Shown piece after piece: positions 1 through 10,570 of a stretch of DNA of 64,000 nucleotides. Every line of letters begins with the position of its first letter. The stretch's first letter is position 1. Made by a program: the position numbers and the translations under genes. The notes beneath the pieces are model-generated. The model ran no database searches. It saw only the letters and a program-made list of their open reading frames with translations, and was not told the origin of the DNA. Source of the stretch: Eriocheir sinensis (Eukaryota > Arthropoda > Malacostraca > Decapoda > Varunidae); assembly GCF_024679095.1 (NCBI RefSeq), contig NC_066513.1, forward strand, positions 4,390,026 to 4,454,025, read 5' to 3'.

Positions 1-2447
1 GTGTTGAAGAAAGTGATAGCTGAGTGTTGTCAAAGAATAGGGGATAGGTGTTTGGAAGATTGTGTCGAGTGGATAGGTGGAGAAACTGTGTTTTTAAGGC
101 GTTGAAGGACAAAAGGTTCATCTTGCCCCAGTCGGAAATAATAGTAAGGTTTGAGGCTAAGCGTTCTGTTGCCTCCAGCCTTCAATCGTTAAGTTCCTGT
201 AGGGTGGGTCTTCTATTAAAATAAGTTGATTAATGCAGAGTGGAGAGGCTAAGCGTTCTGTTGCCTCCAGCCTTGAATCGTTAAGTTCATGTAGGGTTTG
301 TCTTCTATTAAAAGAAGTTGAGTAATGCAGAGTGGAGTCATCAGCGTAAGAATGGATATGACATTTCGTTTTGGAAAGATCATCAATGAACAACATAAAA
401 AGAGTGGGAGATAGGACAGAACCATGTGGGACACCACTGTTAATAGATTTAGGGGAAGAGCAGTGACCGTCTACCACAGCAGAAATAGAACGGCCAGAAA
501 GGAAACTGGAGATAAAGGTACAGAGATAAGGATATAAACCGTAGGAGGGTAGTTGTGCCGGACCCTATCAAAAGCTTTTGATATGTCCAGCGCAATAGCA
601 AAGGTTTCACCGAAACGGCTAAGAGAGGATGACCAAGAGTCAGTTAGGAAGGCAAGGAGATCACCAGTAGAACGCCCCTTGCGGAACCCATACTGCCGAT
701 CAGATAGAAGGTCAGAAGTGGAAAAGTGCTTTTGAATCTTCCGGTTAAGGAGTGATTCAAAAGCTTTAGATAGACAAGAAAGTAAAGCTATAGGACGGTA
801 GTTTGAGGGATTGGAACGGTCACCCTTCTTAGGCACAGGCTGTATGAAGGCATACTTCCAACAGAAAGGAAAGGTAGATGTTGACAGGCAGAGGCGAAAG
901 AGTTTGACCAGGCAGGGTGACAGCACGGAGGCACAGTTTTTAAGGACAATAGGAGGCACTCTATCAGGTCCATAAGCCTTCTGAGGATTTAGGCCAGAGA
1001 GGGCATAGAAAACATCATTTTGAAGAATCTTTATAACAGGCATAAAAGAGTCAGAGGGGGGATGAATAGGAGGAATATGCCCAGAATCGTCCAGAGTGGA
1101 GTTTTTAGAAAACGTTTGAGAGAAGAGTTCAGCCTTAGAGATAGATAAGACGGCAGAGTTGCCGTCAGGACTAAGGAGAGGAGGGAAAGATGGAGAAGTG
1201 AAGTTTGAGATGTTTTTGGCTAGATGCCAGAAGTCACGGGAAGAGTTAGAGAAAGCAAGGTTTTGGCATTTTCTATTGATGAAAGAGTTTTTGGTTAGTC
1301 GGAGAATAGATTTGGCACGATTCCGGGCAGAAATGTAAAGTTCATGGTTAGCATTAGTTCGAAGGCTCTGGTACCTTTTGTGAGCTGCCTCTCTATCTTT
1401 GACAGCACGAGAACAAGCGTGATTAAACCAAGGCGTTTTAGCGTGAGGAGTAGAGAAAGTACGTGGAATGTATGCCTCCATTCCAGAGACAATCACCTCT
1501 GTGATGCGCTGAGCACACACAGAGGGGTCTCGCTCCTGGAAGCAATAATCATTCCACGGGAAATCGGAAAAGTACATCCTCAGGTCGTCCCACCGAGCTG
1601 AAGCAAAATGCCAGAAGCATCGCCTCTTCGACGGGTCCAGAGGGTGTACAGGAGCGATAGGACAGGATACAGAAATAAGGTTGTGATCGGAGGAGCCCAA
1701 CGGAGAGAACAGTTTGATAGAGTAAGTAGAAGGGTTAGAGGTAAGGAGGAGGTCTAGAATGTTAGGCCTCTCTCCAAGACGGTCGGGAATACGTGTAGGG
1801 TGCTGGACCAACTGCTCTAGATCGTTGAGGAATGCAAAGTTGTAGGCTCGTTCACCAGGCTGGTCAGTGAAAGAGGATGAAAGCCACAGCTGGTGGTGAA
1901 CATTGAAATCTCCTAGAATGGAGATTTCAGCGAAGGGAGAGTGGGTCAAGATGTGCTCCACTTTAGAGTTCAAGTAGACAAATAATTTTACATAGTTAGT
2001 AGAGTTAGGTGAGAGATAAACAGCACAGATGTATTTAGTAATAGAATGACAATAAAGTCTTAGCCAGATGGTGGAAAATTCTGAAGAATCAAGGTTGTGG
2101 GCACGAGTGCAAGTGATGTCGTTGCGCACGTAGGCGCAACATCCAGCTTTGGATTGAAATTTAGGATAGAGATAGTAGGAGGGAACAGAGTCAAGATTGA
2201 TGCCAGTAGCCTCAGCAACCTGTGTTTCGGTGAGGAAGAGAAGGTGAGGTTTAGAGGAAGAGAGATGGTGTTCCACAGAATGAAAATTAGAACGAAGACC
2301 GCTAATGTTGCAGAAATTGAGAGGAAAGAGGTTCGAGGAGTTATCAAGACACCTCTCGGGTCGGCAGCCAGAAGGGGAGTCTTCCCTTGGGGAGTTTGTG
2401 GTCCCCCCCCCCCCCCCAGGTGGGGGCTCCGAGGCAAGGTGCGCCAT
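1..2447 (-). pseudogene. Endonuclease-reverse transcriptase of element A1, broken
   Basis: This pol polyprotein would nick the target DNA and reverse-transcribe the element RNA. The likely start is the ATG at 2447 ([10 protein letters not shown]), not the longer upstream frame, which lies in the leader. The APE-type endonuclease shows [27 protein letters not shown] and GSSDHN. The RT shows [54 protein letters not shown] and SYADD. A short deletion near 540-550 shifts the frame between the [10 protein letters not shown] and GVPHGSV motifs, and a 92-bp tandem duplication lies after YADD. Downstream RT sequence (KTQFLHLSTRHNLP) continues to base 1. The gene cannot make one full protein as read. 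Confidence 0.85.
153..336. repeat. 92-bp tandem duplication inside A1 RT
   Basis: Two adjacent copies (153-244 and 245-336) begin with GAGGCTAAGCGTTCTGTTGC and differ at only a few positions. The unit is not a multiple of three, so it shifts the RT frame downstream of the YADD motif. It looks like a recent local duplication. Confidence 0.9.
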
Positions 2448-2695
2448 TTTGAAATTTGAATTTTGGGAAAAGGTGTGTATGTTGTTGTAATGTAGTGTGG
2501 TGTGGATAAAGAGAGGATCTGTCTTTAGAGAGCATGCTGAACTACTCTCCGGTGTTGGTGAGACAATAGGGAAACGGTTAGTGAGGACATGGGAAGGGTC
2601 TTTTGAGGGCTTCAGCTCCCTTCTCACCTCCCATATATACCTCACCGGGAGTGGCTTGCGCCTGTTCGGTAGGTGTCTTCCTACCTACTCCAGTT

Positions 2696-3611
2696 AAATG
2701 CGAGGCGTTAAACTCAAACGTGTTCAATACGTCAAAGACCTGGGTGTCAAAATCGCGCAAACCTCAAATTCTCACAGCAATGCATCGATGCAGCAAATAA
2801 AGCGAACAGAATGTTAGGCTTCATTAAAAGAAACTATTTATTAAAAAAATAAAGAAGTAATACTTCCGCTCTACATTAGTTTAGTCAGACTCCACTTGGA
2901 ATATGCGGTACAGTTTTGGTCTCCCCACCATGCAAAGGACATTGCTATATTAGAAAGTATTCAACGTAGGGAACAAAAATTATCCCTTCCTCATACGCAA
3001 CAAACCCTGCGACGAGAGGCTGCTCACCCTTAACATGTACTCTCTTGAGAAACGTCGCTTCCGAGGAAAACTGATCAAATATTTCAAAATACTTAATGGA
3101 TTTACGAATGTGGACAAATGAAAATTGTTTATCATTGATGACACTGCGTACGAGGAATAATGGCACAAAACTTACATGTAGACAAGTAAATTCAGACTGC
3201 ACCAATTTTTTCTACTCCAAGATTGTAGTGCGAAAATGAAATAATCTCCCTCCTTCAGTGGTCCAGTGTAACACGATTGACTCCTTTAAAAACAAGCTCG
3301 ACCGACATTTCATTCAACTTAATATTAACTAGAGTTGAAATGCAAAGTTTTGGAGCCATCTGATTAATGTAGAATCACTTAGGTTGATCCCCATCATTGA
3401 TTGTTTATATTCAACTTGATGTCCACGTCTCGTTACACATCTTACACACATATTGTTCCACACATTCACCAACACTTCAATGTCATTTACACTACACAAC
3501 ATCCACATAAACACATATTACACACACACATGTCTTCTGTGTGCTTCATCTATCCTAATGACCATGGGGTCTGTGTGGTCTGATTTTCTATGTAAATCTA
3601 TGTAAATCTGC
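2696..3611 (+). pseudogene. CR1-like non-LTR fragment B1 (RT C-terminus and 3' tail), decayed
   Basis: A 5'-truncated + strand copy of the family seen at 26596, 56451, 58775 and 60712. Shared landmarks are MRGVKL near the start, [39 protein letters not shown], and the 3' UTR ending CTATGTAAATCTATGTAAAT. Several stops and frameshifts make it non-coding. The 3' UTR is interrupted by a 180-bp block of Gypsy LTR (3384-3563). Unlike B2, B4 and B5 it is not bounded by TC repeats. Its left end lies within a few bases of the 5' end of element A1, head to head. Confidence 0.85.
3384..3563 (+). mobile_element. Internal fragment of Gypsy LTR patched into B1 tail
   Basis: This block is the inverse of 4385-4566 inside the Gypsy LTR, nearly identical over about 180 bp. 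It replaces about 22 bp of the B-family 3' UTR that is present at 27343-27370. Both junctions have short microhomology (TT on the left, ACC on the right). It lacks LTR ends, so it is not a normal solo LTR. Confidence 0.85.
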
Positions 3612-3911
3612 TCTGCTTGCACGAAGTGGCTGTTTGGCTGATCAAATCATTGAGCATTCTCTTAATGAGCCAGTAGGCTTTTAGTGGCCTGCGTTTTCAT
3701 GTTTCCATGTAGTGTTGAGCCTCCTCCTCCTCCTCCCCCTTCCCCCCATGCTGACTCCAGGCAGAGTAAAAAAGTTTTAAAACATTACAGTATGCCTAAA
3801 AAACAATATAGAAAAAAATATATACATAGCGATCGAATGCGTCCTTATGTACCCCTGTTTCACTCTCCCAGTTTACGATAATCATTTTCAGGGCAGGAAA
3901 AAAATCATATT
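3612..3911. other. No gene seen
   Basis: About 300 bp of AT-leaning sequence with a short CCT-rich run near 3720-3745. No coding signal or recognised repeat was found. Confidence 0.6.
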
Positions 3912-4291
3912 CACTGGAGCGAAAGAATCCCTCCCCTCACATGCAGATCACACTTCACACAGAGGACTTGTGGGTGGTGAAGGCTGGTACTGCACGGGTT
4001 CTCCTGCACTGGAGCCAAAGAATCCCACCCTTCACATGTAGATCACACTTCACACAGTGGACTTGTAGGTGGTGAAGGCTGGTACTGCCCGGATTCTCCT
4101 GCACTGAAGCCAAAAAATCCCACCCCTCATATGTAGATCACACTTCAGACAGAGGACTTGTGGGTGGTGAAGGCTGGTACTGCCCGGGTTCTCCTGCACT
4201 GAAGCCAAAGAATCCCTCCGCTCACATGTATATCACACTTCACACAGATGACTTGTGGGTGGAGAAGGCTGGTAATGCCCGGGTTCTCCTG
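3912..4291. repeat. 95-bp tandem repeat, 4 copies
   Basis: Units start at 3912, 4007, 4102 and 4197, each beginning CACTGRAGC and ending TTCTCCTG. Spacing is exactly 95 bp. The array ends where the Gypsy LTR begins, so the LTR element may have inserted at or in the array. Confidence 0.9.
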
Positions 4292-4713
4292 TTGGTGGTT
4301 AGTGGGTGTTCTAATGCTAGTCGATCCACGGGTAAGGAAAAAACAATACCCGTCAAGGTTACTTTATTGGCAAAAGCATACAAAGGTCATTAGGATAGAT
4401 GAAGCACACAGAAGACATGTGTGTGTGTGTAATATGTGTTTATGTGGATGTTGTGTAGTGTAAATGACATTGAAGTGTTGGTGAATGTGTGGAACAATTT
4501 GTGTGTAAGATGTGTAACGAGACGTGGACATCAAGTTGAATATAAACAATCAATGATGGGGATCAACAAATAGAACGAACAAGACACAGAGCGCGACGGC
4601 CCAGGAGACACTGCATGAACGAAAACGTTAACAAAAATAATAGTGTGTGCTGCCGCGCCACATTTTCTTAGAGAGTCAAGCGACTGCTCTTTAGCGGAGA
4701 CTTGCCTGCTACA
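4290..4713 (-). mobile_element. 3' LTR of Gypsy-type element
   Basis: A 424-bp block with TG...CA termini, lying directly after a polypurine tract (GGAAGGGGAG on the minus strand, just right of 4713). A polyadenylation signal AATAAA lies at 4363-4368 on the minus strand. The matching 5' LTR is not in the window; the 5' half of the element is lost at about 9310. Confidence 0.8.
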
Positions 4714-4733
4714 GTACTCCCCTTCCAGTGACT

Positions 4734-5650
4734 TCAAAGCAGGAACGATATCTTATTGGTGCGGGGATGTGGCATGGACGGTGTTGTCTTGGCGACGGAG
4801 AGATGGGGCGCCTGGTCTGGGACCAACAGGTATGCCGGCTTGACTCTGTCTATGGAGACCGCGTCCTGAGAATCATGTTTGTCGATCGTGACAGTCTTTC
4901 TGGTCCGTTTCAGGACGCGGTAGGGTTCTTGGTAGGGCTGCTGCAGGGGCCGCCGGACGGCATCCACGCGCACGAAGACGTGGGTGCAAGTGTAAAGTTC
5001 CTGGGTGACAAAGGTCTTCCTCGGGGAAGAGAGAGGTTGCACCGGCTGAAGGCTCCTCATGGCACCTTTGAGGCGGGCGGCGAAGTCCTGGATGCCGCAG
5101 GGGGCGGTGTCAGGTGTGGGCGCTAGCAGTTCGCCTGGGAGCCGGAGGTTGGTGCCGTAAACGAGCTCAGCCGAGGAGTGGTGCAGGTCTTCCTTCAGGG
5201 AGGGCGTGATGCCGAGGAGGACCAAGGGAAGAGACAGGGACCAGTTGTCGCGTTGGGTGAAGGCCATGAGGGAAGACTTCAGCTGTCGATGGAAACGCTC
5301 GACCATGCCGTTGGCCTGCGGGTGATAGCTTGACGTTCGGTAGCGGCGGATGCCGAGGAGGGTCCTTACTTTGTTCCACACGTTAGCCTCGAACTGGCCG
5401 CCGCGGTCTGAGGTGAGGTTGAGAGGGACGTCGAGAGTATGTCGCGTCACCTTGGAGGCTTGACAGTCGGTGCAGGTGCGGGTCCACAGTTTGACGTCTT
5501 TGTTGATTCCCTCCCAGACGAAGCGAGACGTCATCAGGCGCTGCGAGGCTCGGGTGCCAGGGTGAGAGAGGTTGTGAAGCTGACGGAAGGCCTGGTAGCG
5601 ATGTCACTCACTGTGGCAGGTAGGGACGGACAGTGGCCGTGGAGATGTCA
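4734..5650 (-). pseudogene. Gypsy integrase, internally deleted
   Basis: The integrase of the LTR element would insert the cDNA into the genome. On the minus strand an H2C2 zinc-binding region is visible (HNLSH, then CTDCQASK), followed by the second catalytic Asp in TSDRGGQF and the Glu in HPQANGMVERFHR, then a C-terminal domain (YRVLKRTRKT) and a tail ending KISFLL. The sequence jumps from VTRHT to LDVPLNLTSDRG, so the part with the first catalytic Asp is deleted. A stop or frameshift also lies near 5600-5652, next to the RNase H. Non-functional. Confidence 0.85.
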
Positions 5651-5652
5651 GC

Positions 5653-6114
5653 TTAGAGAGCGACCTTGGTGCTTGAGAGTGTGATTTTCATCATTTGAAG
5701 CGCCGGGTTGTCCAGTAGCTTCTCCAGCTCTGCGTCGCCGGACCGATCGGCGACTATGGTGGCGTAATCAAGTGAAGAGGACGTCACAGCGGTAATGTTG
5801 CGGGAGAGGGCGTCAGGTGGAGCATTGTCTGCACTTTTGATGTACCGGATGTCGTTGGTGAACTGCGAAATGTAGTCCATGTGGCGAAGTTGACGTGGCG
5901 TGTAGGAGTCTTCGTTCCTAAGGAAGGTAGTAGTGAGGGGCTTGTGGTCGGTTAACACGTGGAAACGACGGCCTTCAACGAAGTAGCGGAAACGCTTGAC
6001 AGCCGTGAAGATGGCGAGAAGTTCCCGGTCGTAAGCACTGTACTTGGTTTCAGACTTGGTGAGCTTACGGGAGAAGAAGGCGATCGGCTTCCAGGCGTTG
6101 TCGACGAACTGTTG
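5653..6114 (-). pseudogene. Gypsy RNase H, C-terminal part
   Basis: Carries FFSRKLTKSETKYSAYDREL, LTDHKPLTT and PPDALSRN, the usual Gypsy RNase H landmarks, including the Glu of DREL and the Asp of TDHK. The N-terminal part (ATDVSDTGTGAVL) is at 8153-8210. The two halves are separated exactly by the Tc1-type insertion at 6117-8150 with a TA duplication. Before the insertion this was one continuous domain. Confidence 0.9.
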
Positions 6115-6116
6115 TA

Positions 6117-8150
6117 GTGCTGGCAAAAAAAATCTTTACAAGGACAATGACACGAAAATTCGTACCATTAATATGTTTTATTGTGGATATTTTGTTACAA
6201 TTTGTTACAATTAGTATTTTGTCATGTCGCCCTTACACGTGATCACCATCTGTAGTCGTTTGGGCATGGATTCAGCAAGGTTGGTGAAGTAGGTGGGGTC
6301 CATGGTTGTCCATAGTGTCTTCAGTGCCTCCTTCAAATCGTTGATGTTGCTCGGTCGTGTCTCTTGAACCTTCTTTTTCATTACATTCCAGGAATTTACT
6401 ATAGGGTTAAGGTCAGGGGAATTACAAGGCTACTTAAAAACATCAATTTTATGGTCATTGATAAACTTCATCACGACCTTTGAAGTGTGGGCAGGTGCAC
6501 CGTCTTGCATAAAATAATCACACTGATGAATGTCCCAAAAAGGAAGCAAATGTTCTTCCAAAACATTAATATAATTGCTTTCTTTCATAGTTACATTCTT
6601 GTTAAGAAAGTACAATCCTCCCCTGCCCATGTTTCCACTGAACGCACCCCACACCATCACACTGTCAGGGTGCTTCACGGTCTTCACAGTATATTTTGGG
6701 TCATAACGTGACACGGTACTCGGACGACGCACAGTTTTTGAGCCTCCTCTGACTAGCCTAAAAGTGCTCTCATCACTAAACATCACTTTTTACCACTGCT
6801 CAGATGTCCAGTGTTTATATTTCTTACATAATCCAAGCCTTTTCTTCTTCATGGCTGCTGTGAGCATGGGCTTCTTTGCGGCACGGGGAATTGGTAGATC
6901 CAGATCTTTCTGCAGGCGATGGCGAACTGTCCTGGTTGCGACGTTCTGGAGGAGCTCAGGGTGATTTATTTTGAGTTCAACGGCAGTTATAGCAGGATTT
7001 GATAACACTTCACGCTTCAGAAGCTTATCAGTCCTTGCCAGGACTTGTGAAATTGATACATCTGTGCATTCATCAATAATTAAAGAAAACTTGCTTTCCT
7101 TACAAATATTGGCAGTTGACTCTCTTTCCTCCCATGCGATTCCGTCTTGTAGAATGTAGGAAGCTTTGGTTTTTCTCATGTTCATGCCTTGAGCAGCCTC
7201 ACAGTCTGGGAACATTTTCTTGATTACTTCGACCAAGTGATCTACTTGTGCAAAAGGCACACCGTGCTCTGTGACGTAACCATCTAAAAGCAGCTCTGCC
7301 TTTGCTACTTTGTCTTGAAAGTTTTGTGATTCGGACGGCCTCTTGAAAAACTGTTGGATGTTGATAGTGCGCTTCTTTGCGTCAAAGCATTTCGCATGCT
7401 TTGCAGAAGCCTTGTGCTTCAACAGGGCAGATTTATTGCAGTTCTTCAGTTTCCAATCACATACACTGCAGAGAACCCCACACTTGTCGTTAGGGTCTGG
7501 TTGTACCCAGTCTTTCAGTTCTGGGTCTTCTAGCCACTCTCTGTTGAAAGACTGCTGATACCACCCTTTGAACTTTTTTCGAGGTGGTGTAATACTACCA
7601 CTTCCACTAGGTTCCCTGCTCATCGTCAACTTAAACAAGGCGTCACACAAAACAAGCCTTCACGCCTGCAGCAGGATTGATACTGGCTCCGTGCTTCCGT
7701 TGGCGGTGTGTATTCCACGAGTTCATCCTGTATACGACACGTACAGGACACGTTCAGTCCTAGTCAACACCCTTCCGCCTCCCCCCACCAGCCACTACCC
7801 TCTCCTTTCAAACAGATTGAAGCTACCACGATCAAATTAAATAAAATGAATATGCAAAAAATTGTAGGCTTTCCGAAAATCCCAAGATGTTTTGCCTTTT
7901 GGAGTAAAATTCCCAAGATCCCAAGATGACACCTGAAATCCCAAGATCTTGGGAAAAATCCCAAAGAGTGGTAACACTGCACTGAAGCTTTGCTGGGTGG
8001 TAAATGGTTTCTAGACTAAGTAGATGGCGCGCGCACTATATAAACCCCTTGCACTTTCTTATTGGGGGGAAATTCAAGTGAAATCTTAACGCGGATTATT
8101 CGTGTAGAGCTTTCTTTGCGCATTTAGGTGTAAAGATTTTTTTTGCCGGG
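6117..8150 (-). mobile_element. Tc1/mariner-type transposon carrying a hAT-derived segment
   Basis: A 2034-bp element flanked by TA on both sides (6115-6116 and 8151-8152). Removing it plus one TA restores the Gypsy reading across the site. The terminal inverted repeats share a perfect 19-bp core, GGCAAAAAAAATCTTTACA, and differ in the outermost few bases. Inside are a Tc1 transposase pseudogene and, 5' of it, a hAT/BED-type N-terminal ORF. A hAT-like terminus (CAGTGTTACCACTC on the minus strand, 7966-7979) marks the probable outer edge of the hAT segment. The right-hand 170 bp (7980-8150) is probably original Tc1 5' UTR. Confidence 0.88.
6211..7650 (-). pseudogene. hAT/BED finger - Tc1 transposase fusion, two stops
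   Basis: One reading frame starts at the ATG near 7650. The first ~195 residues look hAT-derived: a BED/C2H2-like finger (CGVLCSVCDWKL...LLKHKASAKH) and the segment SKFSLIIDECTDVS. It then changes abruptly to Tc1 second-helix sequence (VLARTDKLLKREVLSNPAIT) and the catalytic core. Core landmarks are FSDEST, QDGAPAHTS and NSPDLNPI. TAA at 6790-6792 lies where family members have Lys, and a TAG near 6430 lies where Trp is usual. The residue after SPDLNPI is Val, not the catalytic Glu of DD34E enzymes. The first Tc1 helix-turn-helix is missing. Inactive as a transposase; the 286-codon N-terminal frame is open. Confidence 0.8.
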
Positions 8151-8152
8151 TA

Positions 8153-9310
8153 GGACAGCACCAGTCCCAGTGTCGGAGACGTCTGTTGCTATGGAGATCT
8201 CCGCGTCGTGGGCAGGAAAGGACAGCATGACTGTGTCGCTGAGGGCCTTCTTAGCAGCGAGAAAGGCGGCGTCAGCGTCCGGAGTCCAGACGAGAGTGAC
8301 AGACTGGCCACGCTTGCAGGGCTTCACCATGGCGTAGAGTGGCTGGAGCAGGAGTGAGCAGTGCGGGACGAAGCGGTTGTAGAAGTTAACCATACCCAGG
8401 AATTCTTTGAGTTGGCGCTGGGTGGACGGCTTTGGGAACTGCTGGATAGCTTCAGTCCTCGAGTGGAGTAGAGCGATGCCTTCTGGGGTAACAGTGTGGC
8501 CAAGGAAGGTGAGATAAGTAACACCGAGCTCAGACTTGTCCACATTGATCTGTACGCCGTAGTCTTGCAAGCGGGTGAGGACTTGGTGAAGGTGTTGTTT
8601 GTGCGAGGGTTCATCCGAGCTAGCGATGAGTAAGTCGTAAATGTAGGCGAAGCAGAGGGGTAAGCCGCGGAGAACCTCGTCGATGAAGCGTTGGAAAGTC
8701 TGGGCCGCTTTCATGAGTCCAAAAGGCATCCTGACGTACTCAGAGACCGAAGGGCGTGATGGCGGCAGTCTTCGGTATGTCATCAGGATGAGCTGGAATC
8801 TGGTGAAAGGCCTTGACGAAGTTCACGCGTGAGAAGATGGTGGAACCAGCAAGTTGGGACGAGAATTCCTGGATGTTTGGCGCCGGGTATCTGTCCATCT
8901 TAGTGCGTGAGTTGAGGGCACGGTAGTCTCCATAGGGACGTATGTCGCCGTTCTTCTTAGGGACGACGTGGAGGGCTGATGACCAGTTGCTGCTGCTGGA
9001 TCGTACAATACCTTGACACAACAGAGACTCGAACTCGGCAACGGCTTGACGGTAGCGTTCTGGAGCTAAGCGGCGGGCCTTGGCGTGTACTGGAGGTCCT
9101 GTCGTCTCGATGTGATGCGTGGCGTGGTGTTTGACGGGCACGCTGGCTGAATAGGGCTGTGTCAGCGTGGGGAAGGACTTGAGCAGGGCAGCGAACTGGT
9201 GGTCTTTGTGGACGACAGAGAGTTGCGAGCTGTCGCCTGGTGCTGGTTGTGCATTGGAGGAGATGGAGGTAAGCGGGTCAACTAAGCCCCGTCCTTTGAC
9301 GTCAACTAGA
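8153..9310 (-). pseudogene. Gypsy reverse transcriptase, catalytic residues lost
   Basis: Minus-strand RT of the LTR element, in two frames overlapping near 8740-8783. It begins after protease-side sequence (LVDVKGRGLVDP) and shows the conserved IRPYGDYRALNSRTKMDRYP, EYVRMPFGLMKAAQTF and FLGHTVTPEGI. Motif A reads FSRVNFVKAFHQIP, so the catalytic Asp is Asn. Motif C reads AYIYDLLIAS instead of a YxDD form, so the first Asp is Tyr. Both changes and the frameshift predict no activity. The upstream protease and gag are absent because an I-clade element abuts at about 9310. Confidence 0.88.
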
Positions 9311-9439
9311 TTGAATTGATTGATTGATAGATTTAAATTAGGCGCCGCAACAGCCAGGGTCATATGGCGCCGCATTCAATGAGTTAAAAACTAAAGAAAA
9401 GAAGAAAAAAAACTAAACTAAAAGGGCTAAAAAAGGAAC

Positions 9440-10560
9440 CTAAAAAAGTAAACTAAGAGCAAAGCCAAACAAAACGAGACGAAACAAATCACACAGAAAA
9501 CGGTCATAACTCATGGAGAAGGCCAGCCTTTTCCATAAAGGAAGTACCTCATGTCCCAGGAAAAGGCATCTCCCTCCAAGCATCAGCGAGAGACGGAATG
9601 ATCCGTCTTCTCCCCGACACTGCGACAGGTATCGCACCCGCAGATCCCCCAAACTGGGGCACTCGACCAGCAAGTGCTGCACGGTCAGGGGAACCAAGCA
9701 GTCATCACAATAAGGCTGCACTCCCCGGGACATGAGGTAACCATGTGTTAGACGCGTATGACCCGTCCGAAGACGGGTCAAGGCTGTCTGCGAGCGACGG
9801 TCACGGACACTTTCGTATGACCAAGGATGAGACACAGTCCTGTTAATCTCTCCCATTTTGGAAGTCGCACCCCGAGCATTCCACCTCTCCTGCCAACTGG
9901 CAAGAATTGCCTTGCGAATCACTGGAAACATATCTGTACATGGGACAGCACTAGGAAGGGCAGCTCTAGCCGCTGCCTCCCTTGCAAGTCCATCAGCTCG
10001 TTCGTTCCCGTGTACGCCAACGTGTCCTGGAACCCAACAAAACCCAACGCGATATCCCCTGTTGCTGAGCAAATACAGCCACTCGAGAGCAGATAAAACT
10101 AGGGGATTAACAGAGGGAGTAAAGGAGCCCAGCGCAGAAAGAGCGCTACGAGAATCACTAAAAATCATAAAAGAGTCCACAGGAAGCGTAAAAATAATCT
10201 GTAAAGAGAGGACTATTGCAGACAGTTCTGCAGTAAATACAGAAGCAACAGAAGAAAGACTACCTCCCCGACAGAAGGAGGGGAACACAACACCAAAGCC
10301 AACTCCAGCATCCAATTTAGAGCCATCAGTAAAGATAGGGATGGAGTCCGAGTGTTCAGTGAAATGCTCTAAAATTAAGGCTCGGGACGCATATGGCGGT
10401 AAATCCCTCTTACTATCTATAGTGGCGGAGGAGTATACCTCGCAGCCATATTCCAACTTGGAAAGGATGAGTGTTCTGTGGAGGAGGAGTAGCGTGTCCC
10501 TGTCTGCACCCCAAGAGGTATGAGCTAAAACACGAAGGAGGGACAGGGCTTTCTGACAAG
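9440..10560 (-). pseudogene. D1 RT C-terminus and RNase H
   Basis: The C-terminal end of the RT (KLEYGCEVYSSA, preceded by the HRTLILS region) runs into an RNase H domain with PIFTDGSKLD, FTAELSAIVL, FSDSRSAL and WVPGHVGVHGNERAD. These carry the usual D, E, D, D active-site residues. After it comes a Cys/His segment (PYCDDCLVPLTVQHLLVECP) typical of I-group 3' ends. A deletion between YSSA and TIDSKR removes about 50 residues that are present in the + strand fragment at 14200-14335. The 338-codon frame itself is open. Confidence 0.82.
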
Positions 10561-10570
10561 CCTTAGGGGT

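Larger units (their letters stand above)
1..2692 (-). mobile_element. Non-LTR retrotransposon A1 (EN + RT, 3' end off window)
   Basis: A minus-strand non-LTR retrotransposon whose 5' end lies near 2692; its 3' part runs off the left edge. The 5' end (rc of about 2560-2692) matches the 5' end of the + strand copy at 61860, including the small hairpin GGTAGG...CCTACC, so the 5' end is probably complete. A 5' leader of about 245 bp precedes the ATG at 2447, and a C homopolymer lies at 2402-2417 inside the early coding region. No gag-like ORF1 is seen before the endonuclease, which starts about 45 codons after the ATG. The RT style resembles the Jockey/CR1 group, but the clade is not assigned. 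Confidence 0.85.

Noticed and set aside
3384..4566. A 1.2-kb transposon with 180-bp terminal inverted repeats
   Set aside because: The right arm lies inside a TG...CA LTR with PPT and polyadenylation signal, and the left arm is a piece of that LTR within B1, so a patch explains it better.
7708..7982. CCCAAGATCTTGGG palindromes as a protein-binding site
   Set aside because: They lie within the terminal region of the hAT-derived segment, where subterminal repeats are expected; no independent evidence for regulation.
8030..8050. CTATATAAACC as a promoter on the + strand
   Set aside because: It lies in the 5' UTR/TIR region of the minus-strand Tc1-type element and no + strand gene follows.
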